From NCBI GenBank assembly GCA_003646705.1, contig QMLK01000025.1:1-8772 (forward strand): a stretch of 8,772 nucleotides of DNA, read 5' to 3'. The stretch's first letter is position 1, and each line of letters begins with the position of its first letter. The notes under the pieces were generated by a model. It ran no database searches, was not told the origin of the DNA, and saw nothing but the letters and a program-made list of their open reading frames with translations. The DNA is from Deltaproteobacteria bacterium. Lineage in GTDB: Bacteria; Desulfobacterota; B13-G15. Shown piece by piece: positions 1 through 7,105 of the stretch. Both the position numbers and the translations under genes were made by a program.

Positions 1-410
1 CCTGCTCGCTTCAGCAGCCTCCACAGGTCCAGCCCCTGCCAGCGGGCGTTGTAGGCGAAATAGCCGGGACAGATCAGAAGCACCGTCCGCTCCACCTGGG
101 GGAGCTCAAGGACTCCCTCGAAGGTGAACTCCAGGGGACGTTCCACCAGCCCCTCGACCCTCAGGCGGTACCCCTCGGGGTCCACCTCCATAACCGTCCC
201 CATGACGCCAAAGCTCTCTATAGGGTCTATCTCCAGCTCCCGGTTGTCGATGGTGGCAGGGTCCATGTCCTTGATCCTCTCCTTGGGGAAACCCCTGGGG
301 AGGACTTGAAGAGAGGAACCCCTTGCCATGGCCTTCCTCCTTCCCCGGAGGAGGGAGATCGCCCCCAGGGCCATCACGAGAAATTCGCGCCTGCTTATGG
401 CCTTCGCCAC
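1..410 (-). CDS. Tat-exported molybdopterin-dependent oxidoreductase (sulfite oxidase / YedY-like), N-terminal part
   Basis: Reading the minus strand from a GTG at 408-410 gives 136 codons, open to the window edge, so the C-terminus is missing. The first residues carry a twin-arginine motif, SRREFL (residues 6-11), followed by a short hydrophobic stretch and a basic RGRRK segment. This predicts export in folded form with its cofactor. The mature part (VMGTVMEVDPEGYRLRVEGL, then a segment ending LLICPGYFAYNARWQGL) matches the start of the oxidoreductase molybdopterin-binding fold of the sulfite oxidase family. Cys114 in the ICPG motif is the expected molybdenum ligand by family knowledge. The start overlaps the end of the cytochrome b5-like gene by 16 bases, and GGAGG lies 4 bases before the GTG. 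The substrate cannot be judged from this fragment. The frame is shorter than 150 codons only because of the edge. Confidence 0.75.
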   Translation of the reverse strand, partial: MAKAISRREFLVMALGAISLLRGRRKAMARGSSLQVLPRGFPKERIKDMDPATIDNRELEIDPIESFGVMGTVMEVDPEGYRLRVEGLVERPLEFTFEGVLELPQVERTVLLICPGYFAYNARWQGLDLWRLLKRA

Positions 411-642
411 CCCGCCTCCAAGGTCCCCACCACCGGGAACCTCCTGAGCTTGACGGAGGTATGGGGGCCCCTCTCAGGGCCTCGGTAAGGTCGCGACCGG
501 CCCGATGGTGGTATTGATGGACCCCGTTACGCCAGAGGAAGCTCCCCGTCACGTCGTAGACCTTTCCCTCCACGGCCACGTAGGCAGGACGGCCCTCCCT
601 GCCGTCGTACCTGAGGAGCTCTTCCTCGGTGAAGACCTTCAT
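395..642 (-). CDS. Small soluble cytochrome b5-like heme protein, frame disrupted by one base
   Basis: The ATG at 640-642 has AGGAGG seven bases upstream. The protein begins MKVFTEEELLRYDGREGRPA and contains the b5-like core YVAVEGKVYDVTGSFLW and HHRAGRDLTEAL. As written the frame goes wrong after residue 60 (GAP) and runs into low-complexity residues. Adding one G to the five-G run at 463-467 (plus strand) restores HTSVKLRRFPVVGTLEAGW and a TAA at 395-397, giving 82 residues. That is a normal size for this short prokaryotic b5 family. The break falls exactly at His61, the probable second heme ligand (APH motif). No signal peptide is visible, so the protein should be cytosolic. It overlaps the following molybdoenzyme gene, which suggests an electron-transfer partnership. 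Family assignment is firm; the partnership is inferred. Confidence 0.8.
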
Positions 643-715
643 CCCTCGTCCTCCTCTTCACACCATCGTCCCAAACCTGCAGGCTCGGACTAGAGAGAGA
701 CGAAGCGCCCCGCAC

Positions 716-746
716 ACAAAGGGCTTTGATGGTCTTAGCCCTTTGT
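716..746 (-). repeat. Perfect 10-bp hairpin over the katG stop codon
   Basis: ACAAAGGGCT (716-725) and AGCCCTTTGT (737-746) are perfect inverted repeats around an 11-base loop. On the minus strand the upstream arm covers the last codons of katG and the first base of its TAA stop. No T-run follows on either strand, so it is not a standard intrinsic terminator. It could stabilise the 3' end of the katG message or act as a weak or Rho-assisted terminator before the b5 gene. The 92 bases between katG and the b5 gene (643-734) hold nothing else that I recognise. Confidence 0.4.
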
Positions 747-2930
747 CCTTAGGTCAAATCTATCGAGGTTCATGACCTTGTCCCATGCCGCTACGAAATC
801 TCGAAGGAACATCTCCTTGGCATCATCACACGCATAAACCTCAGCAACGGCCCTCAACTGATCGTGATGGCCTATGATTAGATCAACCCTTGTGGCCACC
901 CACTTAAGCGCCCCGCTCCCCCTCTCATAGCCCTCAAACAGATAACGATGCTCGTCTGCCTGTCGCCATTCAATGTCCATGTCCAGAAGCTTTACGAAGA
1001 AATCGTTGGTGAGGGTCTCGGGGCTCTCCGTCAAAACACCGTATTTCCCGTATTTGTAAACGGCCCCAAGCACCCTCAGGCCGCCGATGAGCACCACCAT
1101 CTCCGGCACCGTCAACTTCAGGAGCTGGGCTTTATCGACGAGAAGGTACTCGGGAGTCGTGTAAATGTCTCCCTCGTCGATCGCAGCTGGGTCCCTGAAA
1201 TAGTTTCTGAATCCGTCTGCAAAGGGCTCTATCGCCTCATAAAACTCGACCTCGATCTGGTCCTCTGTCGCATCGACCCTTCCAGGGGTAAAGGGAACCC
1301 TTAGATCCATACCCGCCTTGCTTGCAGCCCGCTCTAAGGCGGCGCAACCCCCAAGGACTATCAGATCGGCTAAAGAAACCCTCTTTCCGCTTCCTGCGCC
1401 CTTTTGCTTTTCGTTGAACTCTCGCTGAATCTTTTCATAGACCTCGATTATCTTCTTCAAATCCTCTGGATGGTTCACCTCCCACTGGTTCATGGGATAA
1501 AGCCTGATCCTGGCCCCGTTGGCCCCTCCCCTTCTGTCCGAGTCCCTGTAGTTTGAGGCTGAGGACCAGGCGGTGTAAACCAATTGAGAGATGCTCAACC
1601 CTGAAGTGAGGATCCTCTCCTTTAGCTCCTCAGCCTCCCCGTCATCGATCAAATCGTAATCCCTCTTCGGCAACGGATCCTGCCAGACGAATTCCTCCTT
1701 CGGGACATAAGGGCCTATGTAGCAAGTCTTTGGGCCCATGTCCCTGTGGGTGAGTTTGAACCAGGCCCTTGCGAAGGCTCGCTCAAACCCTTCGGGGTCC
1801 TCCAGGAACCTCCTTGCTATCTTGGCGTACTCCTCATCAAACCTCAGGGCCAAATCTGCGGTAAGCATTCGGGGCTTGTGTCTTTTGTGGGGATCATGGG
1901 CATCGGGGATGATCTCCGGAGCATCCTTGGCTACCCATTGGGGCTTCCCCGCAGGGCTGGTCTCTATCTCCCATTCATGCTGAAAAAGGAGTCGGAGGTA
2001 CTGGATCCCGAACTCGGTGGGGGTAGGAGACCAGGCGAGCTCAAAGCCGGAGGTGAAGGTATGGGGGCCCTTTCCGGTCTTGTAGTTGAACTTCCACCCC
2101 AACCCCTGCTGCTCTATGGGGGAGGAAGAGGGGTCGGGGCCCAGAAACTCCTCTGGGGCCGCTCCGTGGCATTTCCCGAAGGCATGTCCTCCGGCGATCA
2201 AGGCCACAGTGTCCTGGTCGTCCATCCCCATCTTAGCGAAGACGAACCTTATCTCCTGTGCGGACAATTTGGGGTCGGGAACTCCTCCGGGGCCTGCAGG
2301 GTTGACGTAGATGAGCCCCATCTCGGTGGCAGAGTAAGGTTCTCTGAGTCTCTTTTCCTCAAAGCGGCCCTTGGCGGTGAGCATCTCCTCTTCGGGTCCC
2401 CAGTCGGGGCCTTCATCCGGCTCGAATATGTCCTGCCTGCCGAGGGAGAAGCCCAGGATCTTCACGCCCATATCCTCCAGGGCAACGGTCCCGGAGAGGA
2501 TTATCAAATCTGCCCAGGAAAGCCTTCCCCCGTATTTCTTTTTTATGGGCCAAAGTAGCCTCAGGGCCTTATCGAGCCCTATGTTGTCGGGCCAGTTGAT
2601 CCTGGGGGGAAACCTTATGCTTCCGTCCCTCGCCCCACCTCTTCCGTCGTAGATCCTGTAGCTCCCGGCGCTATGCCAGGCCAAACGGATGAAGAGGGGG
2701 CCGTAGTGTCCAAAGTCAGCGGGCCACCAATCCTGCGATTCCCGCATAAGTTCCTTAAGGTCCTTTATCACCGCATCGACATCGAGCCCCTGGACTTCCC
2801 TCAGATAGTCGTAATCGTCCCCGTAGGGGTTGGAGGCCGGGCAGTTTTGTCGCAGGGGTTTCAGGTTCAGCCTGTTCGGCCACCAGTCACTTACCCACCT
2901 CTTCCTGGGCTTCATCCCTTCGCCCTTCAT
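735..2930 (-). CDS. katG: Catalase-peroxidase KatG
   Basis: A bifunctional heme enzyme that disproportionates H2O2 and acts as a peroxidase. Starting at the ATG at 2928-2930 the protein is 731 residues, a normal two-domain KatG length. Numbered from that start, the distal triad in RLAWHSAG is Arg82, Trp85 and His86. The Trp-Tyr-Met adduct would be Trp85, Tyr208 ([11 protein letters not shown]) and Met234 (AKMGMDD). The proximal His249 is in GGHAFGK, with partners Trp300 (LAWSPTP) and Asp359. Arg396 (THRDMGP) fits the mobile switch arginine. The inactive second domain is complete ([26 protein letters not shown]). All spacings fit the Mycobacterium enzyme closely. There is no export signal, so it is cytoplasmic. 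An upstream in-frame ATG at 2937-2939 is only one base from the AGGAGG, which makes the 2930 start more likely. The frame is intact. Confidence 0.97.
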   Translation of the reverse strand: MKGEGMKPRKRWVSDWWPNRLNLKPLRQNCPASNPYGDDYDYLREVQGLDVDAVIKDLKELMRESQDWWPADFGHYGPLFIRLAWHSAGSYRIYDGRGGARDGSIRFPPRINWPDNIGLDKALRLLWPIKKKYGGRLSWADLIILSGTVALEDMGVKILGFSLGRQDIFEPDEGPDWGPEEEMLTAKGRFEEKRLREPYSATEMGLIYVNPAGPGGVPDPKLSAQEIRFVFAKMGMDDQDTVALIAGGHAFGKCHGAAPEEFLGPDPSSSPIEQQGLGWKFNYKTGKGPHTFTSGFELAWSPTPTEFGIQYLRLLFQHEWEIETSPAGKPQWVAKDAPEIIPDAHDPHKRHKPRMLTADLALRFDEEYAKIARRFLEDPEGFERAFARAWFKLTHRDMGPKTCYIGPYVPKEEFVWQDPLPKRDYDLIDDGEAEELKERILTSGLSISQLVYTAWSSASNYRDSDRRGGANGARIRLYPMNQWEVNHPEDLKKIIEVYEKIQREFNEKQKGAGSGKRVSLADLIVLGGCAALERAASKAGMDLRVPFTPGRVDATEDQIEVEFYEAIEPFADGFRNYFRDPAAIDEGDIYTTPEYLLVDKAQLLKLTVPEMVVLIGGLRVLGAVYKYGKYGVLTESPETLTNDFFVKLLDMDIEWRQADEHRYLFEGYERGSGALKWVATRVDLIIGHHDQLRAVAEVYACDDAKEMFLRDFVAAWDKVMNLDRFDLRTKG

Positions 2931-2940
2931 GGTTTGCATA

Positions 2941-2946
2941 CCTCCT
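2941..2946 (-). promoter_or_regulatory. Ribosome binding site that decides the katG start
   Basis: AGGAGG on the minus strand lies 1 base before the first ATG (2939) and 10 bases before the second (2930). The first spacing is too short for normal initiation, so the second ATG is preferred. The 78 bases between the upstream gene's stop and this start are GC-rich. They can form an imperfect stem (GGGGGCC with GGCCTCC), but I see no clear promoter and no T-run. Confidence 0.6.
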
Positions 2947-3008
2947 CATGTTTTTGACGGAGGCCAGGCCGCCAAGGCGAGGCCCCCTTCATCCTGCCCT
3001 CCGAGGTC

Positions 3009-3461
3009 TCAGTAGATGGATCTCATCCAGCCGTTGTACTTGTCCACCATCAGCTTGTCCACGAGGCTTCCGTCCTTGGTCAGGATCTCGACCTCGAAAT
3101 AGTTCCCTTTGTCGGAGAACTTCCCCAGCTTCAGGTTGGGGTTCCTCGTGGCCCGAAGGGCATTCTCCACCAGGGCTTTGGCCTCCTTCTCCTCAAGGGG
3201 CTCTGCGGACTGCCGGCCATAGCCCCAGTACCTCGGCCCCATCATCTGGGGCCCCATGGGCTGACCGTACCCCTGGGGGCCGAGGTAGGCGCCACAGTAC
3301 GGACAGTAGCGGGGCTGGGCTGCGTAACCTGGGCCCATGCCGTAGCCCGGCCCCATCATGGGTCCTGTGCCCGTCCCTCCGGCCCCCATGTGGGCACCGG
3401 CCTGGGCCAGAAGGCCGCCCAGGACCAACGCTGAGATCAAAACAAAGAGCCTCTTCTTCAT
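3009..3461 (-). CDS. Exported Met/Gly-rich protein with PepSY-like C-terminus
   Basis: 150 residues, with AGGAGG five bases before the ATG at 3459-3461. The N-terminus MKKRLFVLISALVLGGLLAQ is a clear Sec signal peptide, with likely cleavage near AQAGA. Residues 24-80 are rich in Met, Gly, Pro and Tyr (GPMMGPGYGMGPGY, QPMGPQMMGPRYWGYG) and contain one CPYC pair. Such Met and Cys content is compatible with binding Cu(I) or another soft metal, but this is inferred. The C-terminal 60 residues (NPNLKLGKFSDKGNYFEVEI, then LVDKLMVDKYNGWMRSIY) look like a single PepSY-type fold of the kind found in small periplasmic proteins. The position after a copper ATPase and a SHOCT membrane protein supports a role in envelope metal handling. 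I do not know a characterised homologue, and the function stays open. Confidence 0.75.
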   Translation of the reverse strand: MKKRLFVLISALVLGGLLAQAGAHMGAGGTGTGPMMGPGYGMGPGYAAQPRYCPYCGAYLGPQGYGQPMGPQMMGPRYWGYGRQSAEPLEEKEAKALVENALRATRNPNLKLGKFSDKGNYFEVEILTKDGSLVDKLMVDKYNGWMRSIY

Positions 3462-3485
3462 CTGAACCTCCTTTCGTTCTCCATT

Positions 3486-3528
3486 AAAAAAATCACCCTC
3501 CTCCCCCAGGACAGACTCAGAGGAGGAG
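3486..3528 (-). terminator. Possible intrinsic terminator or attenuator after the SHOCT gene
   Basis: On the minus strand CTCCTCCTC (3520-3528) can pair with GGGGAGGAG (3498-3506) across a 13-base loop, with one G-T wobble. Five bases (GGTGA) after the stem comes a run of seven T (3486-3492). The 5' arm overlaps the restored end of the SHOCT gene. The offset between stem and T-run weakens the call. Partial termination here would lower expression of the Met-rich gene and katG relative to the upstream genes. Confidence 0.4.
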
Positions 3529-3799
3529 ATCCCTCTTCTTCTCCTCGTACTCCTCCTTGCTTATCTCCCCCCATGGCGTAGCGCCTCTTCAGGATCTCCA
3601 GGGCCGAATCCTCGGCTCTGGAGGGCTTGCTCGAGATCACGAGCCAGCGGATGAGAAGGACCACCCCCACGATCACCGCCACCCAGAAGACCACCATGAA
3701 GACGGGGCCTAACCATCCCATCATCCCCCAACCCATCGTACCAGGTCCTGTGTGCCACCCCCACTGGGAGAGCATCTCTCCAAGGCTCGAAGAGTTCAT
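3517..3799 (-). CDS. SHOCT-domain small membrane protein, frame disrupted by one base
   Basis: The ATG at 3797-3799 has AGGAGG seven bases upstream. The N-terminus is Trp/Met/Gly-rich (WHTGPGTMGWGMMGWLGP) and is followed by one transmembrane segment (VFMVVFWVAVIVGVVLLIRW). The C-terminus starts a SHOCT helix hairpin, ALEILKRRYA. As written the frame then fails. Removing one base from the six-C run at 3567-3572 (plus strand) gives MGEISKEEYEEKKRDLLL and a TGA at 3517-3519, which is the textbook SHOCT ending. The restored protein has 93 residues. SHOCT proteins are common beside metal transporters, but their biochemical role is not settled. The gene starts 21 bases after the ATPase stop, so the two are probably cotranscribed. 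Confidence 0.8.
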
Positions 3800-3820
3800 A
3801 TAGACACCTCCTCCCTGCCC

Positions 3821-5861
3821 TCAGGCCATCTTGAGCCGTCGGGCGTTTACGGCCACTATGACGGTGCTCACCGACATCAGGGCCGCCCCCACCGCAGGGC
3901 TCAACAGCACCCCCCAGGGGTAAAGCACTCCGGCGGCCAGGGGGATGGCCAAGACGTTGTAGCCCGTGGCCCAGGCCAGGTTCTGGACCATCTTGTGGTA
4001 GGTAGCCCGGGCGAGTCTTATCACCGCCACCACATCGAGGGGGTTGCTGCGGACGAGTATCACGTCTGCGGCCTCCGCAGCCACGTCGGTACCCGCCCCT
4101 ATGGCGATCCCCACGTCGGCCTGGGCCAGGGCCGGGGCGTCGTTGACCCCGTCGCCGGTCATGGCTACGGGGAGCCCTCGCGCCTGGACCTCCTTCACTT
4201 TGGAGGCCGTCTCGTGGGGCTTGACCTGGGCGAAGTACTCCTCGATCCCCAGCTCCTCGGCCACCCAGCGGGCTGCCTGAGGGTTGTCCCCCGTGAGCAT
4301 CAGGCACCGAACCCCCATCCTGCGGAGGGCCAAAACAGCCTCCCTGGCCTCGGGCTTTATGGCATCAGAGAGGGCGATGGCCCCCTTGAGGGTCCCCTCG
4401 ACCACCAGAAAGACCACGGTCTTTCCCCGCTGCATGGCCCGAGAGACCCTGGGGTCAGAGGCCGAGAGCCCGAGCTCCTCCAGGTAGGCCGGGCCCACCA
4501 CCATGACCTCCCTGCCCTCCACCCTGCCTCGAGCCCCCCTTCCCGGCAGGGCCTTGAAGTCCTCGAGGGGGTAGGCGCCCTCTGAGGCCTCCACGATGGC
4601 CCTGGCCACGGGGTGCTCCGAGTGCTGCTCGACGGTTGCCGCGAGCCTCAGCACCTCCCCCTCCCCCTGACCGTCCAAGGGGATCACCTCGGTCACCCGA
4701 AAGACCCCCTCGGTGAGGGTCCCGGTCTTGTCGAAGATGACCGCTCGAAGGTCCTTGGCCCCCTCGAAGGCCCTCCTGTCCCTGATGAGGAGGCCCCTCT
4801 TGGCCGCCAGGGCCGTGGACACGGCCACCACCAGCGGTATGGCCAGGCCCAGGGCGTGGGGGCAGGCTATGACCATCACGGTGACGGACCTCTCCAGGGA
4901 GAAGGCCAAGCCCTTCCCCCCGCCGAGGAGCGAAGCCGCCAAGGTGAGGACTCCCCCTCCGAGGGCCACCAGGGTCAGGGCCAAGGCGGCCCGATCGGCC
5001 AGGTCCTGGGTGCGGGTCTTGCCCTCCTGGGCCCTTCTGACCAGCTCCACCATCTGGAAGATGTAGGAGTCCCGGCCGCCCTTCCTCACCTCGACCGTGA
5101 GCGACCCCTCGCCGTTGACCGAACCGCCTATGACCTCATCGCCGGGCCCCATCTCCACCGGCTTCGACTCCCCGGTCAGGAGCGACTGATCCACCCAACT
5201 GCCCCCCGAGACCACCACCCCATCGGCGGGGACCCGTTCCCCGGGCTTGACCACCACACGGTCCCCCACCTGGAGCTCCTGAACGGGCACATCGACCATC
5301 TCCCCCTCTGGGGTCAGCCTGTGGGCGTCCGAGGGCATGAGCTTCACCAGCTCCTCCAGGGCCCTGGAGGCCCCCATGACGGAGCGCATCTCCATCCAGT
5401 GTCCGAGCAGCATCACGTCTATCAGGGTCACCAGCTCCCAGAAGAAGACCTTCCCTCGGAGCCCGAAGACCACGGCGCTGCTGTAAAGGTAGGCGGTGGT
5501 GATGGCCACTCCGATCAGGGTCATCATCCCAGGTCTTGCCTTCATCAACTCCCCCCGCAACCCCTTCAGGAAGGGGTAGCCCCCGTAGAGGTAGACCACG
5601 GTGGCCAGGACCCAGAGGACGAAGGCATCCCCGGGGAAGCTCAACGTCTGCTCGAGCCCGAGCAGGCCCTGAACCGCAGGGGAGAGCAGAAGCACGGGGA
5701 AGGGTCAACACCATACAAACCCAGAACCTTCGCTTGAAGTCGGCGACCATCGGCGCGTGGTGAGCGTGGGGGGCTTCCTGCTGGGAGGGATGTTGAGGGT
5801 GGGTATGATGCGCTGGGGGCGGTCTCTCTTGCGGGTGGCTGGAGTGTCCTTCGTGTCCCAT
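3821..5861 (-). CDS. copB: CopB-type P1B ATPase (CPH motif, copper/silver export), frame disrupted by one base
   Basis: The real start is the ATG at 5859-5861, with AGGAGG four bases upstream. The first 37 residues hold ten His (MGHEGHSSH..HHTHPQH..HAHH), a metal-binding N-terminus typical of CopB. As written the frame breaks after VCMVLTLP. Removing one base from the four-G run at 5696-5699 (plus strand) continues as VLLLSPAVQG, giving 679 residues. Restored positions: TGES 229-232, CPH 333-335 in the ion path, the phosphorylated Asp377 in DKTGTLT, HP 416-417 for nucleotide binding, and GDGVND 570-575. The last helices carry YN (634-635) and MSVST (662-666). CPH with YN and MSxST defines the P1B-3 class, known for Cu(II), Cu(I) or Ag(I) export from the cytoplasm. 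The downstream SHOCT and Met-rich proteins are probable accessories. Confidence 0.9.
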
Positions 5862-5870
5862 AGTCCCTCC

Positions 5871-6344
5871 TCAGCCCCCGAGCGCCTTCAACCTTTGGCT
5901 CAAGGTGGCGAAGTGGCGCTGCTCCTCCCTTATGACCTCCCGCACCTTCTCCCTGCCCCATCCCTCGGGGACCACCGCCTCCAGGGCTACGTAAAAGGCG
6001 ATGGAGTCCCGTTCGAGGGCGACCGCCCCCTTGAGGACCTCTTGAGGGGTCTTGAGGCCCTGCAGGGCCTCGGCGGGGTCCTGGCTGAAGAGGTGGGAGT
6101 CAGTCCAGGCCTCCAGGTAGGCCCTGGTGTCCTCGTCGAGGATGGCCCTGCCCCCCTCCGTGAGGGAGGCCCTGATCTCGGCGAAGGTCCTCCGGTGGTC
6201 CTCCTCCATCTGGGCGAGCTCCAGGAAGAGCTCCCGCAGCTCTGGCTGCATCTCCGCCCCTCGGCGGTAGAACCTGATCCCGGCCTCCTCCACCCGTTCG
6301 GCCATCTGGAGGACCTCTTCGGCCTTGAAGTGCAACACGCTCAT
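5871..6344 (-). CDS. Rubrerythrin-like (ferritin-like diiron) protein
   Basis: 157 residues starting at the ATG at 6342-6344, which overlaps the ferritin stop as ATGA. AGGAGG sits six bases upstream. The protein has two helix-pair repeats with the diiron ligand pattern of the rubrerythrin-related family. These are Glu20 in EEAGIRFYRR, Glu47 and His50 in QMEEDHRRTF, Glu111 in LERDSIAFY, and Glu141 and His144 in REEQRHFATL. It lacks the C-terminal rubredoxin domain of classical rubrerythrin, so any electrons must come from another protein. Likely roles are peroxide reduction or iron oxidation in the cytoplasm. The coupling to ferritin and closeness to katG support a role in iron and peroxide stress. 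The family is clear; the exact reaction is inferred. Confidence 0.9.
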   Translation of the reverse strand: MSVLHFKAEEVLQMAERVEEAGIRFYRRGAEMQPELRELFLELAQMEEDHRRTFAEIRASLTEGGRAILDEDTRAYLEAWTDSHLFSQDPAEALQGLKTPQEVLKGAVALERDSIAFYVALEAVVPEGWGREKVREVIREEQRHFATLSQRLKALGG

Positions 6345-6865
6345 GGGGCCCCTCCTTCTCCGCTGCTCGGCGGGGTGAAGGTCCTCTGCCCGAGCTCCCG
6401 GTCGAGCATGAAAAGCCCTTGACGGGCATCCCCGAGGAGCTTCAGCCTCTGGACCACCTCCCCCACCGAGGCCTCCTCCTCGACCTGCTCGGTGACAAAC
6501 CACTGCAAGAAGATCTGGGTCGCGTGATCGCGTTCCGAGAGGGCGAGGTTCATCACGTCGTTGATCCGTCCGGAGACCATCTCCTCGTGCTTGAGGGCGG
6601 TTTCGAAGGCCTCCAGGGGACTCGACCATTCGGTGGGGGGAGCCTCGATGGCCTTGAGCCTTACCCTTCCACCCCGCTCACCGATGAAGTCGTGGAACTT
6701 CATGGCGTGGACCAACTCCTCCTGGGCCTGGACCCGCATCCACTGAGCGAAGCCCCCGAGCCCCACCGCGTGGAAGTAGGCCGCCATGGATAGGTAGAGA
6801 TAGGCTGAGTAGAGCTCGGCGTTGAGCTGATCGTTCAAGGCCCCTTGGATCTTGTCGCTGAGCAT
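6341..6865 (-). CDS. ftn: Bacterial non-heme ferritin
   Basis: 174 residues from the ATG at 6863-6865, an iron-storage subunit expected to form a 24-mer cage. The ferroxidase ligands fall at the same numbers as in E. coli FtnA: Glu17 (NAELYSAY), Glu49, Glu50 and His53 (QEELVHAMKFHDF), Glu94 (KHEEM), and Glu126, Gln127 and Glu130 (TEQVEEE). The last 14 residues (TPPSSGEGGAP) are a low-complexity tail. Two upstream GTG codons (6871 and 6868) are in frame, but they overlap or abut the AGGAGG, so the ATG is chosen. The stop overlaps the start of the rubrerythrin-like gene (ATGA), which implies coupled translation. It takes up Fe(II), oxidises it and stores Fe(III), limiting Fenton chemistry. Confidence 0.95.
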   Translation of the reverse strand: MLSDKIQGALNDQLNAELYSAYLYLSMAAYFHAVGLGGFAQWMRVQAQEELVHAMKFHDFIGERGGRVRLKAIEAPPTEWSSPLEAFETALKHEEMVSGRINDVMNLALSERDHATQIFLQWFVTEQVEEEASVGEVVQRLKLLGDARQGLFMLDRELGQRTFTPPSSGEGGAP

Positions 6866-6870
6866 CACCA

Positions 6871-6876
6871 CCTCCT
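6871..6876 (-). promoter_or_regulatory. Ribosome binding site that decides the ferritin start
   Basis: AGGAGG on the minus strand overlaps the TAG stop of the preceding small gene and lies five bases before the ATG at 6865. This excludes the upstream GTG codons as starts. Confidence 0.7.
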
Positions 6877-7090
6877 AATCGGGTAGCTTCTTCGGCCCGG
6901 ACCAGCGCCTGAAGGCGTCGATCTCCCGATCGAGCCCCTCGGCCACTGGGGAACCGTGGGAGGCCGCTAAGGCCTTGTACATCTCCATGGCCGCCGGAGC
7001 CAGCCTGTCCTGGGCCCGCAGGATGAAGACCGGCTCATCCTCCCCTACACCCGGGATCTCGACCTTGCCGTACTTTCCCGAGATGGCCAT
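6875..7090 (-). CDS. Small acidic conserved-looking protein, function unknown
   Basis: 71 residues from the ATG at 7088-7090, with AGGAGG seven bases upstream. I do not recognise a characterised family. The sequence begins MAISGKYGKVEIPGVGEDEP, continues with VFILRAQDRLAPAAMEMYKA, and ends FRRWSGPKKLPD. It has no Cys, no signal peptide and no membrane segment. The middle reads as one or two amphipathic helices after a short beta-like start. Its strong ribosome binding site, codon use like its neighbours and tight packing (15 bases after the selenoprotein candidate, 9 before ferritin) argue that it is a real gene. Context suggests a cytosolic partner of the ferritin or redox proteins, but that is only association. 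Confidence 0.8.
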   Translation of the reverse strand: MAISGKYGKVEIPGVGEDEPVFILRAQDRLAPAAMEMYKALAASHGSPVAEGLDREIDAFRRWSGPKKLPD

Positions 7091-7105
7091 CTCACACCTC
7101 CTCCT

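Noticed and set aside
674..683. CCTGCAGG palindrome between katG and the b5 gene
   Set aside because: Too short to carry meaning by itself, and no partner site was found nearby.
1746..2558. Plus-strand open frame of 270 codons opposite katG
   Set aside because: It is the antisense shadow of a katG frame that is complete and motif-rich. The product has no recognisable domain and no convincing ribosome binding site.
3459..3485. Eight-codon open frame (MENERRFR) ending in an ATGA overlap with the Met-rich gene
   Set aside because: It probably arises by chance because its AGGAGG codons are the ribosome binding site of the next gene. It has no ribosome binding site of its own.
4613..5737. Plus-strand open frame of 374 codons opposite the copper ATPase
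   Set aside because: The product is His/Pro/Gly-rich low complexity that mirrors GC-rich codons of the ATPase. The minus-strand frame holds all P-type ATPase motifs.
6345..6629. Upstream extension of the rubrerythrin-like frame (252 codons in total)
   Set aside because: The extra N-terminal part lies within ferritin in another frame and is Arg/Gly-rich. The ATG at 6344 has its own ribosome binding site and an ATGA overlap.
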